From Isosphaera sp. (GTDB lineage: Bacteria > Planctomycetota > Planctomycetia > Gemmatales > Gemmataceae), in contig PNKH01000016.1 in assembly GCA_013822345.1 (NCBI GenBank), positions 24,665 to 88,664 of the forward strand: 64,000 nucleotides of DNA, given 5' to 3'. Numbering within the stretch: position 1 is the stretch's first letter; each line of letters begins with the position of its first letter. Positions 52,351 to 60,664 of this stretch are shown piece after piece. The notes beneath the pieces were generated by a model that saw only the letters and a list, made by a program, of their open reading frames with translations, made no database searches and had not been told where the DNA came from. Both the position numbers and the translations under genes were made by a program.

Positions 52351-54269
52351 ACCCGAACTCGCGCGTCTACGTCGCCGGCGGCGACACCCTCCTCGGCGCG
52401 GCGATCCTCGACGCCCTGCGCGACGCCGGTTTCGCGCGGCTGGTCGGCGTCGGGGCGGACGAACCGGACCCGACCGACGCGGCGGTGGAGGCGTTTTTCG
52501 CCCGTGAGCGGCCGGAGTACGTGTTCCTGGCGGCCGGGAAATCGGGCGGGATCGCGCTGAACCAGGCCCGCCCCGCCGACCTCATGCTCGACAACCTGCT
52601 CGCGATCACCAACGTGGTCGCGGCGGCGCACCGGCACGGCGCCACGAAGCTGCTGTACCTGGCGAGTTCCTGCGCCTACCCGCGGCACGCCCCGCAGCCG
52701 ATGCCGGTGGAGTCGCTCGGGACCGGGCCGGTCGAGCCGACCAGCGCTGCCTACGCCACCGCGAAGTTCGCCGGCTGGAAGCTGTGCGACGCGTACCGGC
52801 GGCAGCACGGGTGCCGGTTCGTGACGGCGTTCCCGGCGAACGCCTTCGGCCCGCACGACGACTTCGGCCCGGACAGCGGGCACGTGATCCCGGCGCTGAT
52901 CCGCCGGGCGCACGAGGCGAAGGTGAACGGGGACGCGGAACTCGTGGTGTGGGGGAGCGGCACCCCGCGGCGGGAGTTCGTGTTCTCCCGCGACCTGGCC
53001 GACGCCTGCCTGTTCGCGATGCGCCACTACGACGGCGACGCCCCGATCAACCTCGGCGGCGGGGCGGACGTGAGCATCGCCGACGCGGCCCGGGTGGTCG
53101 CCGGGGTGGTCGGGTTCCGCGGCCGGCTGGTGTTCGACGCCACGAAGCCGGACGGGGCGCCGCTGAAGGCGCTCGACGCGTCCCCGCTACGGGCGATGGG
53201 CTGGCGGCCGGCGACCGACTTCCGGACCGCGGTGGCCGAGACGTACCGGTGGTTCCTATCGCATCGGTCCGGGCCCGCTGTTTCGCCGAACTCCATCGGG
53301 GGCACCATGCACGCGCGGCTGTACCGGGCGCTGTACCGCATCCGCCGGGTCGAGGAGGAGGTCGCCCGCGCCTACCCGACCGACCGGATCAAGAGTCCGG
53401 TCCACCTGTCGATCGGGCAGGAGGCGGTGTCGGTCGGGGTGTGCGACCCGCTCCGCCCGGACGACGTGGTGTTCGGCACCTACCGCGGCCACGCGATGTA
53501 CCTGGCGAAGGGCGGCGACCTGCCGGCGATGGTTGCGGAACTGTTCGGCAAGGACACCGGCTGCACCCGCGGCAAGGGCGGGTCGATGCACCTGATCGAC
53601 CCGGACGCCGGGGTGATGGGGACGTCGGCGGTGGTCGGGACGAGCATCGCCAATGCCGCCGGGTACGCCTACGCCCAGAAGCTCCGCCGCTCCGACGCGG
53701 TCACCGTCTGCTTCTTCGGCGACGGGGCGACGGAAGAAGGGGTCTTCGCCGAGACGCTGAACTTCGCGGTGCTGAAGCGGCTGCCGGTGCTGTTCGTGTG
53801 CGAGAACAACGGGTACGCGATCCACACCCACCAGACCCGCCGGCAGGGCCGGCCGGACATCCGGGCGAAGGCCGAGGCGTTCGGGCTACCGGCCGAGCGG
53901 CTCGACGGGAACGACGTGGTCGGCCTGGTCCGCCGCACCGCCGAGGTGGCGGCGAAGTTGCGGGCCGGCGGCGGGCCGTGGTTCTTCGAGGTGGCGACGT
54001 ACCGGTGGCAGGAGCACGTCGGCCCCGGCCGGGATTACCAGCTCGGATACCGGGCGGAGGACGAGTGCCGGCCGTGGGTCGAGGCCGACCCGGTGAAGCG
54101 GCTGGGCTCCGAACTCGCCCCGGACGAGAAGCTTGCGATCGACGCCGGGGTGGAGGCGGAGGTGGCGGCCGCGTTCGCCGCCGCGGAGGCCGCGCCGTTC
54201 CCGGACCCGTCCGAACTGCTGACCGACATCTTCAAGGAGGACGCCGATGTCGTCGCGAGTCGCGGCTAA
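52347..54269 (+). CDS. Fusion: GDP-fucose-synthase-like SDR + thiamine-diphosphate E1 alpha
   Basis: An uninterrupted 640-residue frame from the GTG at 52347, which overlaps the GHMP kinase stop as GTGA. Residues 1-310 are an extended SDR of the GDP-L-fucose synthase type: VYVAGGDTLLGAAI (nucleotide-binding), YLASSCAYPRHAPQPMPVESLGTGPVEPTSAAYATAKFAGWKLC (catalytic Ser, Tyr-x3-Lys), REFVFSRDLADACLFAM. From Met 321 (position 53307) it is an E1 alpha subunit: RYALYRIRRVEEEVARAYP-like start, GKGGSMHLIDPDAGVMGTSAVVG, FFGDGATEEGVFAETLNFAVLKRLPVLFVCENNGYAIHT (thiamine diphosphate motif GDG-x-NN). No stop lies between; the E1 part could also start separately at 53307. E1 beta follows. The pairing suggests a two-carbon (acyl) transfer onto a keto-sugar that the SDR then reduces. 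Confidence 0.88.
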   Translation: MNPNSRVYVAGGDTLLGAAILDALRDAGFARLVGVGADEPDPTDAAVEAFFARERPEYVFLAAGKSGGIALNQARPADLMLDNLLAITNVVAAAHRHGATKLLYLASSCAYPRHAPQPMPVESLGTGPVEPTSAAYATAKFAGWKLCDAYRRQHGCRFVTAFPANAFGPHDDFGPDSGHVIPALIRRAHEAKVNGDAELVVWGSGTPRREFVFSRDLADACLFAMRHYDGDAPINLGGGADVSIADAARVVAGVVGFRGRLVFDATKPDGAPLKALDASPLRAMGWRPATDFRTAVAETYRWFLSHRSGPAVSPNSIGGTMHARLYRALYRIRRVEEEVARAYPTDRIKSPVHLSIGQEAVSVGVCDPLRPDDVVFGTYRGHAMYLAKGGDLPAMVAELFGKDTGCTRGKGGSMHLIDPDAGVMGTSAVVGTSIANAAGYAYAQKLRRSDAVTVCFFGDGATEEGVFAETLNFAVLKRLPVLFVCENNGYAIHTHQTRRQGRPDIRAKAEAFGLPAERLDGNDVVGLVRRTAEVAAKLRAGGGPWFFEVATYRWQEHVGPGRDYQLGYRAEDECRPWVEADPVKRLGSELAPDEKLAIDAGVEAEVAAAFAAAEAAPFPDPSELLTDIFKEDADVVASRG

Positions 54270-55344
54270 GCCCGCCGCCCGGCCGACCGTCCGGCCCGTC
54301 GAGCGGACGCTGTCGTTCGCCGACGCGGTCCGGGAAGCGGCCGACCAGGAGATGGCGCGGGACGAGAACGTGGTGGTGTTCGGGCTGGACGTGGACGACC
54401 CGAAGGCGATCCAGGGTACGACGCGCGGGCTGCCGGAGAAGTACGGCCCGGGGCGGGTGTTCGGCACCCCGCTGTCCGAGGACGCGATGACCGGGGCGGC
54501 GGTCGGGATGGCCCTCGCCGGCCTGCGGCCGATCCACGTCCACATCCGGATGGACTTCCTCCTGCTGGCGATGAACCAGCTGCTGAACGTGGCGGCGAAG
54601 AGCCGGTACATGTTCGGCGGGCGGGTGGCGGTGCCGATGGTCGCCCGGGCGATGATCGGGAAGAGTTGGGGCCAGGGGGCGCAGCACTCCCAGGGCCTCC
54701 ACTCGATGTTCATGCACGTCCCGGGCATCAAGGTGGTCGCGCCGTCCACGCCGTACGATGCGAAGGGGTGCCTCGCGACCGCCGTCCGCGACGACAACCC
54801 CGTCCTGTACGTCGAGCACCGGCTGCTCCACTTCCAGAAGGGGCCGGTGCCGGAGCACACCTACACCGTCGCTCCGGGCAAGGCCCGCGTCACACAGTCC
54901 GGCGAGGACATCACCGTCGTCGGCGTGTCGTACATGCAGGTCGAGTGCCTGCGGGCGGCCCGGTATCTCGAAGATGTCGGGGTGAAGGCCGAGGTGGTCG
55001 ACCCGATCTGGCTCAGCCCGCTCGACATCGACACGATCTGCGACTCGGTCGAGCGGACCGGCCGGCTGCTGGTGGTGGACACCGCGTGGACGAACTGCGG
55101 GGCGGGGGCCGAGATCGTCGCCCGGGTGGCGGAGCGCCTCGGCGGGCTGCGCGACCTGCGGCTGAAGCGGATGGGGTACGCCCCGACGACCTGCCCCACG
55201 ACGCCGGTGCTGGAGGACGCGTTCTACCCGAACGCCCGGACGATCGCCGCCGCTGCCCGGGACATGGTCGAGGAGCGGGCCTGCGGGTGGCTCCCGGCCG
55301 AGCGGGCCGACCTCCAGTGCATCGAGTTCAAGGGGCCGTTCTGA
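54247..55344 (+). CDS. Thiamine-diphosphate E1 beta subunit (transketolase/PDH-like)
   Basis: A 365-residue E1 beta, overlapping the E1 alpha 3' end by 23 bases, with AAGGAGG just before its ATG. SFADAVREAADQEMARDENVVVFGLDVDDP opens the transketolase pyrimidine-binding domain. GRVFGTPLSEDAMTGAAVGMALAGLRPI holds the conserved Glu that activates ThDP. GQGAQHSQGLHSMFMHVPGIKVVAPSTPYDAKGCL and VLYVEHRLLHFQKG are typical beta blocks. The C-terminal domain ends at VGVSYMQVECLRAARYLEDVGVKAEVVDPIWLSPLD. No E2 lipoyl protein is nearby, unlike true PDH, which supports a biosynthetic role in making a branched sugar. Confidence 0.93.
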   Translation: MSSRVAAKPAARPTVRPVERTLSFADAVREAADQEMARDENVVVFGLDVDDPKAIQGTTRGLPEKYGPGRVFGTPLSEDAMTGAAVGMALAGLRPIHVHIRMDFLLLAMNQLLNVAAKSRYMFGGRVAVPMVARAMIGKSWGQGAQHSQGLHSMFMHVPGIKVVAPSTPYDAKGCLATAVRDDNPVLYVEHRLLHFQKGPVPEHTYTVAPGKARVTQSGEDITVVGVSYMQVECLRAARYLEDVGVKAEVVDPIWLSPLDIDTICDSVERTGRLLVVDTAWTNCGAGAEIVARVAERLGGLRDLRLKRMGYAPTTCPTTPVLEDAFYPNARTIAAAARDMVEERACGWLPAERADLQCIEFKGPF

Positions 55345-55354
55345 CTTCTTTCTT

Positions 55355-55417
55355 GGAGCGCGGCCGTCCCGGCCGCTCTTCGCCGACGCAAAGCAGCGGG
55401 CGAGACGCCCGCGCTCC
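55355..55417. repeat. Degenerate family A palindrome supplying a ribosome binding site
   Basis: Arms 55355-55377 (GGAGCGCGGCCGTCCCGGCC) and 55395-55417 pair with three mismatches around 17 bases. The right end runs into CCAGGAGGACAC, whose AGGAGG is the ribosome binding site of the following DegT-like gene. Confidence 0.85.
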
Positions 55418-55427
55418 AGGAGGACAC

Positions 55428-56630
55428 ATGCCGACCGCGACGAAGTCCGCCGGCCTCGACTGGCCGCTGATGAAGAACAACATCGCCCGCGAGGACCTGG
55501 ACGCCGTCTGCCGGCTGCTTCAGCAGGACGACCCGGTGCTGACACAGAGTAAGCACGTCCGGGCGTTCGAGGAGGAGTGGTCGCGGTGGCTCGGGGTCGA
55601 GTACAGTGTGTTCGTCAACTCCGGGTCGTCGGCGAACCTGGTGACGCTGGCCGCCCTGCGGGAGCTGCACGGCCCCGGCGGGGAGGTGATCGTCCCGAGC
55701 ATCACCTGGGTGTCCGACATCGCGGCGGTGCTCCACTGCGGGTTCACGCCGGTGTTCGTGGACATCGACCCGCACACCCTCGGCATGGACAACGCCGAGG
55801 TGCTGGAGAAGGTCAACGACCGCACCCGGGCCGTCTTCCTCACCCACGTGCTGGGGTATAACGGCCTCTCACAAACACTCCTCGACGGCCTCAAGACCCG
55901 CCGCGTCCCTCTCATCGAGGACGTGTGTGAGTCTCACGGGGCGACCTTCAACGGCCGCAAGCTCGGTTCCTTCGGCCTCGCGTCGAACTTCTCGTTCTAC
56001 TACGCCCACCACCTGAGCACCATCGAGGGCGGGATGGTGTGTACCGACGACCACGACCTGTACGAGACGGTGCGGATGCTCCGCTCGCACGGCATGGTGC
56101 GGGAGTTGGACTGCAACGGCCGGAAGTGGGACTACTACGACGAGTACCCGGACCTCAACCCGGACTTCATCTTCGCGTTCCCGGCGTACAACGTCCGCTC
56201 GACCGAGATCAACGCCGTCATCGGGCGGTCCCAACTGAAGCGGCTCGACGACGGGAACCGCCGGCGGACCGAGAACCTGCGGCTGTTCCTCCGCCACCTC
56301 GACCCGCACCTGTACCGCACCGACTTCGCAACCGAGGGGAGCAGCAACTACGCCTTCACCCTCATCCTCAACGAGCCGGACCAGGCGTTGTGTGACCGCG
56401 TGATGGCTGCGCTGAAGAAGAACGGCGTCGAGTTCCGCCGGGGGACGGCCGGCGGCGGGAACCAACTGCGGCAGCCGTACCTCCGCCGTCTGCTCGGCGC
56501 GGACGCCTGGAAGGCGTGCCTGCACGCCGACCACGTCCACTTCTACGGGTTCTACATCGGAAACTACCCGACCCTCGATCGCGACCGCATCCTGCGGCTG
56601 TGCGACCTGTTGAACGGGCTGGCGACCTAA
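55428..56630 (+). CDS. DegT/ArnB-fold sugar 3-dehydratase-like enzyme (ColD/RfbH type)
   Basis: A 400-residue PLP fold-type I sugar enzyme of the DegT/DnrJ/EryC1/StrS family. VFVNSGSSANLVTLAAL (phosphate-binding), VIVPSITWVSDIAAVL, HVLGYNGLS and LIEDVCESHGATFNGRKLGSFGLASNFSFYYAHHLSTIEGGMV are conserved. In aminotransferases the last block has Lys where SFYYAHHLSTIEGG has His. The same His replacement defines the sugar 3-dehydratases ColD and RfbH/E1, which remove the 3-hydroxyl of a 4-keto-6-deoxy sugar. The enzyme is therefore predicted to make a 3-deoxy-4-keto nucleotide sugar. It is preceded by E1 alpha and beta genes, which could branch that product. Confidence 0.88.
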   Translation: MPTATKSAGLDWPLMKNNIAREDLDAVCRLLQQDDPVLTQSKHVRAFEEEWSRWLGVEYSVFVNSGSSANLVTLAALRELHGPGGEVIVPSITWVSDIAAVLHCGFTPVFVDIDPHTLGMDNAEVLEKVNDRTRAVFLTHVLGYNGLSQTLLDGLKTRRVPLIEDVCESHGATFNGRKLGSFGLASNFSFYYAHHLSTIEGGMVCTDDHDLYETVRMLRSHGMVRELDCNGRKWDYYDEYPDLNPDFIFAFPAYNVRSTEINAVIGRSQLKRLDDGNRRRTENLRLFLRHLDPHLYRTDFATEGSSNYAFTLILNEPDQALCDRVMAALKKNGVEFRRGTAGGGNQLRQPYLRRLLGADAWKACLHADHVHFYGFYIGNYPTLDRDRILRLCDLLNGLAT

Positions 56631-56657
56631 CACTGTGACGCGGGCACGGAGGCCACC

Positions 56658-58232
56658 ATGAGTCGGCTCGACCTCGTGTTGATCAACCCGGCCAGCCGGC
56701 CGCAGGTGTATCAATCCCTCGGTTCGAAACTCACCGCGGTCGAGAACCCGGTGTGGGCCGGGCTGATGGCGTCGTTCTGCCGGGCGAAGGGCCTGTCGGT
56801 CGAGATCATCGACGCCGAAGGCGAGGAGATCGGCCACGCGGCGGTCGCCGAGCGCGTGTCGCAGCTCGACCCGGTCCTCGCGGCCGTGGTGGTGTACGGC
56901 CACCAGCCGTCCGCCTCGACGCAGATCATGACCGCGTCCGGGGCGGTGTGTTCCGCCATCAAGGAAGTGGCGCCCGATCAACCGGTGCTTCTGCTCGGGG
57001 GCCACGTCGCTGCACTGCCGGAGCGGACCCTCCGCGAGGAAGAGGCCGACTTCGTCGCCGGCGGCGAGGGGTTGCACACCCTCGTCGGCCTGGTCGAGGC
57101 GCTGAAGTCGCCGGTGCCGGAGTTCGGCAACGTCCCCGGGCTGTGGCACTGGGACCGCGGGCAGGTGCGGCAGAACCCGGGCAAGCCGCTCGTCACCGAC
57201 CTCGACGGCGAGATGCCGGGCGTCGCCTGGGACCTCCTCCCGATGGCGAACTACCGCGCCCACAACTGGCACTGCCTCGACGGCTCTTCGCGCCAACCCT
57301 ACGCGGCCCTGTACACGACGCTGGGCTGCCCGTACCACTGCTCGTTCTGCTGCATCCAGGCGCCGTTCAAGAACGGCGAGGCGGCGGCCGGGGTGAAGTC
57401 ATCCGTCAACACCTACCGGGCTTGGTCTCCCGACGCCGTCCTCGCCCAGGTCGACACCCTCGTCACGAAGTACGGGGTGCGGAACATCAAGATCGCCGAC
57501 GAGATGTTCGTGCTGAAGCCGAAGCACGTCCTCGGGATCTGCGACCGCATCATCGAGAGGGGGTACGACCTCAACATCTGGGCGTACACCCGCATCGACA
57601 CCATCAAGGACGGGATGTTGCCGAAGCTGAAGGCAGCGGGGTTCAACTGGCTGGCGGTCGGGATCGAGGCCGGGGACGGGCGGGTGCGGGCGGACGTGGA
57701 CAAGGGGTTCGGGCAGGACGAGGTGTTCCGGGTCGTGCGGCAGATCCGCGACGCCGGGGTGAGCGTCATCGGTAACTACATCTTCGGGCTGCCGGAGGAC
57801 GACGCCGCGACGATGCGGGCGACACTCGACATGGCCCTCGATCTCAACTGTGAGTTCGCCAATTTCTACTCCGCAATGGCCTACCCCGGGTCACCGCTGT
57901 ATACCCTCGCGGTGCGGCAGGGGCTGCCGCTGCCGAAGGAGTGGACCGGGTACTCGCAGCACTCCCGCGACTGCCTGCCGCTGCCGACCCGGTACGTCCC
58001 GGCCCGCGACGTGCTGCGGTTCCGCGACACCGCGTTCCACACCTACTACACGGACCCCGGCTACCTCGACACGGTCGGCCGGCGGTTCGGTCCGGCGACG
58101 GTCGAGCACCTGCGCCAGATGACCGCGGTGCGGCTCGAGCGCGACCTGCTGACCGGGAAGCTCGAAGTGCCGCCGACGCTTTTGCCGGCCGCGGAGGCGC
58201 CGGCGGAAGTGCTCACCCTGTCCCGCCGCTGA
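56658..58232 (+). CDS. B12-binding domain radical SAM protein
   Basis: A 524-residue radical SAM enzyme. Residues 1-190 form a cobalamin-binding-like domain (DLVLINPASRPQVYQ, AAVVVYGHQPSASTQ, PVLLLGGHVAALPERTLREEEADFVAGGEG); the DxHxxG B12 motif is not obvious, as in BchE-type members. TTLGCPYHCSFCCIQAPF carries the CxxxCxxC that binds the 4Fe-4S cluster. IADEMFV, IWAYTRIDTIKDGMLPKLKAAGFNWLAVGIEAGD and GNYIFGLPEDDAATM follow the SPASM-free barrel. It is likely to methylate or rearrange a carbon of a sugar or lipid; the substrate is unknown. GGAGG precedes the ATG. Position within the sugar cluster suggests sugar C-methylation. Confidence 0.9.
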   Translation: MSRLDLVLINPASRPQVYQSLGSKLTAVENPVWAGLMASFCRAKGLSVEIIDAEGEEIGHAAVAERVSQLDPVLAAVVVYGHQPSASTQIMTASGAVCSAIKEVAPDQPVLLLGGHVAALPERTLREEEADFVAGGEGLHTLVGLVEALKSPVPEFGNVPGLWHWDRGQVRQNPGKPLVTDLDGEMPGVAWDLLPMANYRAHNWHCLDGSSRQPYAALYTTLGCPYHCSFCCIQAPFKNGEAAAGVKSSVNTYRAWSPDAVLAQVDTLVTKYGVRNIKIADEMFVLKPKHVLGICDRIIERGYDLNIWAYTRIDTIKDGMLPKLKAAGFNWLAVGIEAGDGRVRADVDKGFGQDEVFRVVRQIRDAGVSVIGNYIFGLPEDDAATMRATLDMALDLNCEFANFYSAMAYPGSPLYTLAVRQGLPLPKEWTGYSQHSRDCLPLPTRYVPARDVLRFRDTAFHTYYTDPGYLDTVGRRFGPATVEHLRQMTAVRLERDLLTGKLEVPPTLLPAAEAPAEVLTLSRR

Positions 58233-58239
58233 GGCCGCC

Positions 58240-58875
58240 GTGACGACGCTGATCCTGGTCCGCCACGGGGCCACCGCCGCAAACCTGGCCAAGCCGTACG
58301 TCCTCCAGGGGGCGCGGCCGGACAGCGAGTTGGCGGCCGCCGGCGTCGGCCAGGCGCACGCGGCCGCGACGGCATTGGCCGCATTCCCGGTGTCGGCAGT
58401 CTATTCCTCGCCGCTGCGCCGCGCCGGCGCCACCGCCGAGGCGATCGCCCACCGGCTCGGCCTGCCGGTCGAAGTCGAGTCCGGGCTGATTGAGGCGGAC
58501 ACCGGGGTGTGGTCCGGTCTGACGTGGGAGGAGGTCGAGCGGCGGTGGCCGGCCGAGCACCGGGCGTTCCACGACGACGCCGAGCGGCACGGGTACCTCG
58601 GCGGCGAGAACCTCGCCCAGGTCCGCGACCGAGTGCTGCCGGAGGTCGAGAACCTGGCCGCACGCCACGACGGCGAGACCGTCGTGCTGGTCAGTCATGG
58701 GGTGGTGAACCGCGTCCTGCTCGCCCACTGGCTCGGGCTGCCACTCCGCCTCGCCCGCCGGCTGCCGCAGGACAACGCCGCGTTCAGCGTCGTCGAGTTC
58801 CACGCCGGGGCCGCGAAGGTGCGAACGCTGAACGCGGCCGCCCACCTCGACCGGGTCACGGCCGCGGCGGCGTGA
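58240..58875 (+). CDS. Histidine phosphatase superfamily protein
   Basis: A 211-residue phosphoglycerate-mutase-like phosphatase, GTG start at 58240 directly after the radical SAM stop. LILVRHGATAANLA is the RHG motif with the nucleophilic His; AVYSSPLRRAGATAEAIA, IEADTGVWSGLTWEEVERRWP and VLVSHGVVNRVLLAHWLGLPL provide the acidic proton donor and second His. It would dephosphorylate a sugar or phosphoglycerate-type intermediate. Its last 20 bases overlap the 3' end of a convergent glycosyltransferase gene. A role in the sugar cluster (e.g. as a sugar-phosphate phosphatase) is inferred. Confidence 0.9.
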   Translation: MTTLILVRHGATAANLAKPYVLQGARPDSELAAAGVGQAHAAATALAAFPVSAVYSSPLRRAGATAEAIAHRLGLPVEVESGLIEADTGVWSGLTWEEVERRWPAEHRAFHDDAERHGYLGGENLAQVRDRVLPEVENLAARHDGETVVLVSHGVVNRVLLAHWLGLPLRLARRLPQDNAAFSVVEFHAGAAKVRTLNAAAHLDRVTAAAA

Positions 58876-59779
58876 CCAGCCGCCGGGCGACCAGTCTCCC
58901 GAACCCGACCCACCCCCGCCGCCGCACCGACGCCCGTCCGCGCTCCGCCCACGCGGCCACCTTCCCCGCCAGGTGCCCGACCCACTCCCCCGCAGTCCGA
59001 ACAACGTGCTGGCGGCCGGGGACGCGGAGGGCGAACGGGTCGGTGAGCGCGTCGAGCGCCTTGCACCGCGACGGGTCGCGCCGCCCGTCGATCGCCTCCA
59101 GCACCCGCAACGCGAGTTCCTTCCGCTCGGGGAACAGGGCGTCGAAGAGCGGGGCGTCGAGGGCGAGGATGTCGGGGTCGGACTGATACACGCGGCCGGC
59201 CTCCGGGTGCTGCACCGCGTTCGTGTGCTCGAACACCACGCCGGGCAGGTACACCGCCCGCCGCTCCCCGGCCGCCGCCACCAAGTTGAACACGTCCTCG
59301 ATGTGATCGTCGATCCTGTAACGGCGGTACCCGGTCGGGCAGATGTCGCCGGCGAGGTCGCAGAACGCGCGCGACACGAGCGGGAAGGTGCAGAGGTGGT
59401 CGCGCATCAGCGTGTCGTTGACGTGGACGAGGACGAACGGGTCGGGAAACCGCTGGAACGCGGCGAGCGCCCGCGCGTCCCACCCGCGGGTGCGGACCAC
59501 CACGTCGTCGTTCAGCAGCATCACCCGGTCGCCGGCCGACGCCGCGTACCCGGCGGCGTTGAGCTCGCCCATCGTCCGCCCCGGCGGGCCGACGACGGTC
59601 CGCACCGCGAGCCGCGGGTGCGACACGCCGAAGCTGCCCGGGTCGTCGGCGTCCACGACCAGGATCACCTCGACGTGCTCGGGGTGGGCGGCGGTGTCGG
59701 CGGCGCTGGCGAGGAAGCGGCGGAGCTGCGCCGGCCGGCCGCGGGTCGGGACGATGAGGGAGAACGTCGGCCGGGTCAT
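58856..59779 (-). CDS. GT2-type glycosyltransferase
   Basis: A 307-residue protein with FSLIVPTRGRPAQLRRFLAS at the N-terminus, VILVVDADDPGSF (nucleotide-binding Asp region), TMGELNAAGYAASAGDRVMLLNDDVVV (DxD-like NDD) and GWDARALAAFQRF. This is the GT-A fold. The C-terminal part FEHTNAVQHPEAGRVYQSDPDILALDAPLFDALFPERKELALRVLEAI is less common. It is the only minus-strand gene in the cluster, convergent with the phosphatase gene and overlapping it by 20 bases. A glycan-building transferase; donor unknown. Confidence 0.8.
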   Translation of the reverse strand: MTRPTFSLIVPTRGRPAQLRRFLASAADTAAHPEHVEVILVVDADDPGSFGVSHPRLAVRTVVGPPGRTMGELNAAGYAASAGDRVMLLNDDVVVRTRGWDARALAAFQRFPDPFVLVHVNDTLMRDHLCTFPLVSRAFCDLAGDICPTGYRRYRIDDHIEDVFNLVAAAGERRAVYLPGVVFEHTNAVQHPEAGRVYQSDPDILALDAPLFDALFPERKELALRVLEAIDGRRDPSRCKALDALTDPFALRVPGRQHVVRTAGEWVGHLAGKVAAWAERGRASVRRRGWVGFGRLVARRLVTPPRP

Positions 59780-59879
59780 GGGGCACGGTTGTAGCCGCCG
59801 GCCGGGCCGCGAATCAAGTGGCCTTGATTCGCGCGGCGCCGCGACCGTAGGGTGTGCGGAGTTCCACGGAGGGAACCCG

Positions 59880-60626
59880 ATGAGCCTGTTCACGGCGACC
59901 GTGGCCGCGGCGCTGGCCGCCCCCGCGGCGGACCTGCCGACCGCCCCCCCACCCCGCCCGGCGGCCGACACCGAGCTGGCGAGGCACCTGGCGTCGTGGG
60001 AACGGGCGACGGGAGACGGGGTGAAGAGCCTCCGGGCGACGCTCGCCCTCACGCGGACCGAGGCCGTCGTAAAGCAGGAAAAGCGGTACTCGGGCACGGC
60101 CGTCTGGATGCGACCCAACCTCGCCGTCCTGCGAATGAAGTACGACGGCGACAAGACCGGGAACGACTACGTGGCGTACGTCTGTGACGGCAAGGCGGCG
60201 CACGAGTACGTCGGCCTGCAGAAGTCGGAGACGCGGTGGCCCCTGCCGGCCCGGTTCGACCCGCTGGAGGCGTTCGCCTTCAAGTGCCTGACGGGAGCGG
60301 CCGGTCCGGCCGACCGGGCGCGGTTCCGCTTCACGCTCGTCCAGGCGGGGCGTGACGAGGTCGAGATCGGCATCGTGCCACTGAATGCGGCCGATAAGGC
60401 GGAGTTCGCACAGGCCCGTGTTGTCCTGAACGGCCCGGACGCGAAAGACCCGTACACCCCCGCGGCACTTCGCCTCGTACTCCCCAACGGGGACACGGAA
60501 GTCTGGAAGTTCTCGGACTTCAAGATCAACCCGCCGGGGGTCGACGAGACGGCCTTCCGGCCGGCGCGGATGCCGGGCTTCACCTACAGGGAAGTCCCGC
60601 CCCTGCCACCGGGCACGAAGCCGTGA
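59880..60626 (+). CDS. TIGR03009-like planctomycete-specific protein
   Basis: A 248-residue protein with a short hydrophobic N-terminus (SLFTATVAAALAAPAADLPTA) that could be a signal peptide. LARHLASWERATGDGVKSLRATLALTRTEAVVKQEKRYSGTAVWMRPNLAVLRM matches the TIGR03009 (plancto_dom_2) domain that occurs in Gemmata-like genomes. It ends MPGFTYREVPPLPPGTKP. The beta-rich LolA-like look suggests periplasmic lipid or lipoprotein handling, but this is speculative. GGAGGG precedes the ATG; its stop overlaps a GTGA upstream of the next gene. Confidence 0.8.
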   Translation: MSLFTATVAAALAAPAADLPTAPPPRPAADTELARHLASWERATGDGVKSLRATLALTRTEAVVKQEKRYSGTAVWMRPNLAVLRMKYDGDKTGNDYVAYVCDGKAAHEYVGLQKSETRWPLPARFDPLEAFAFKCLTGAAGPADRARFRFTLVQAGRDEVEIGIVPLNAADKAEFAQARVVLNGPDAKDPYTPAALRLVLPNGDTEVWKFSDFKINPPGVDETAFRPARMPGFTYREVPPLPPGTKP

Positions 60627-60664
60627 GTCTGCCGCCCCATTCGACACCAACCGGAGTCACACTC

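Noticed and set aside
54247..54269. Frameshift between E1 alpha and E1 beta
   Set aside because: The 23-base overlap has a strong AAGGAGG before the E1 beta ATG and both proteins are complete, so it is normal coupling.
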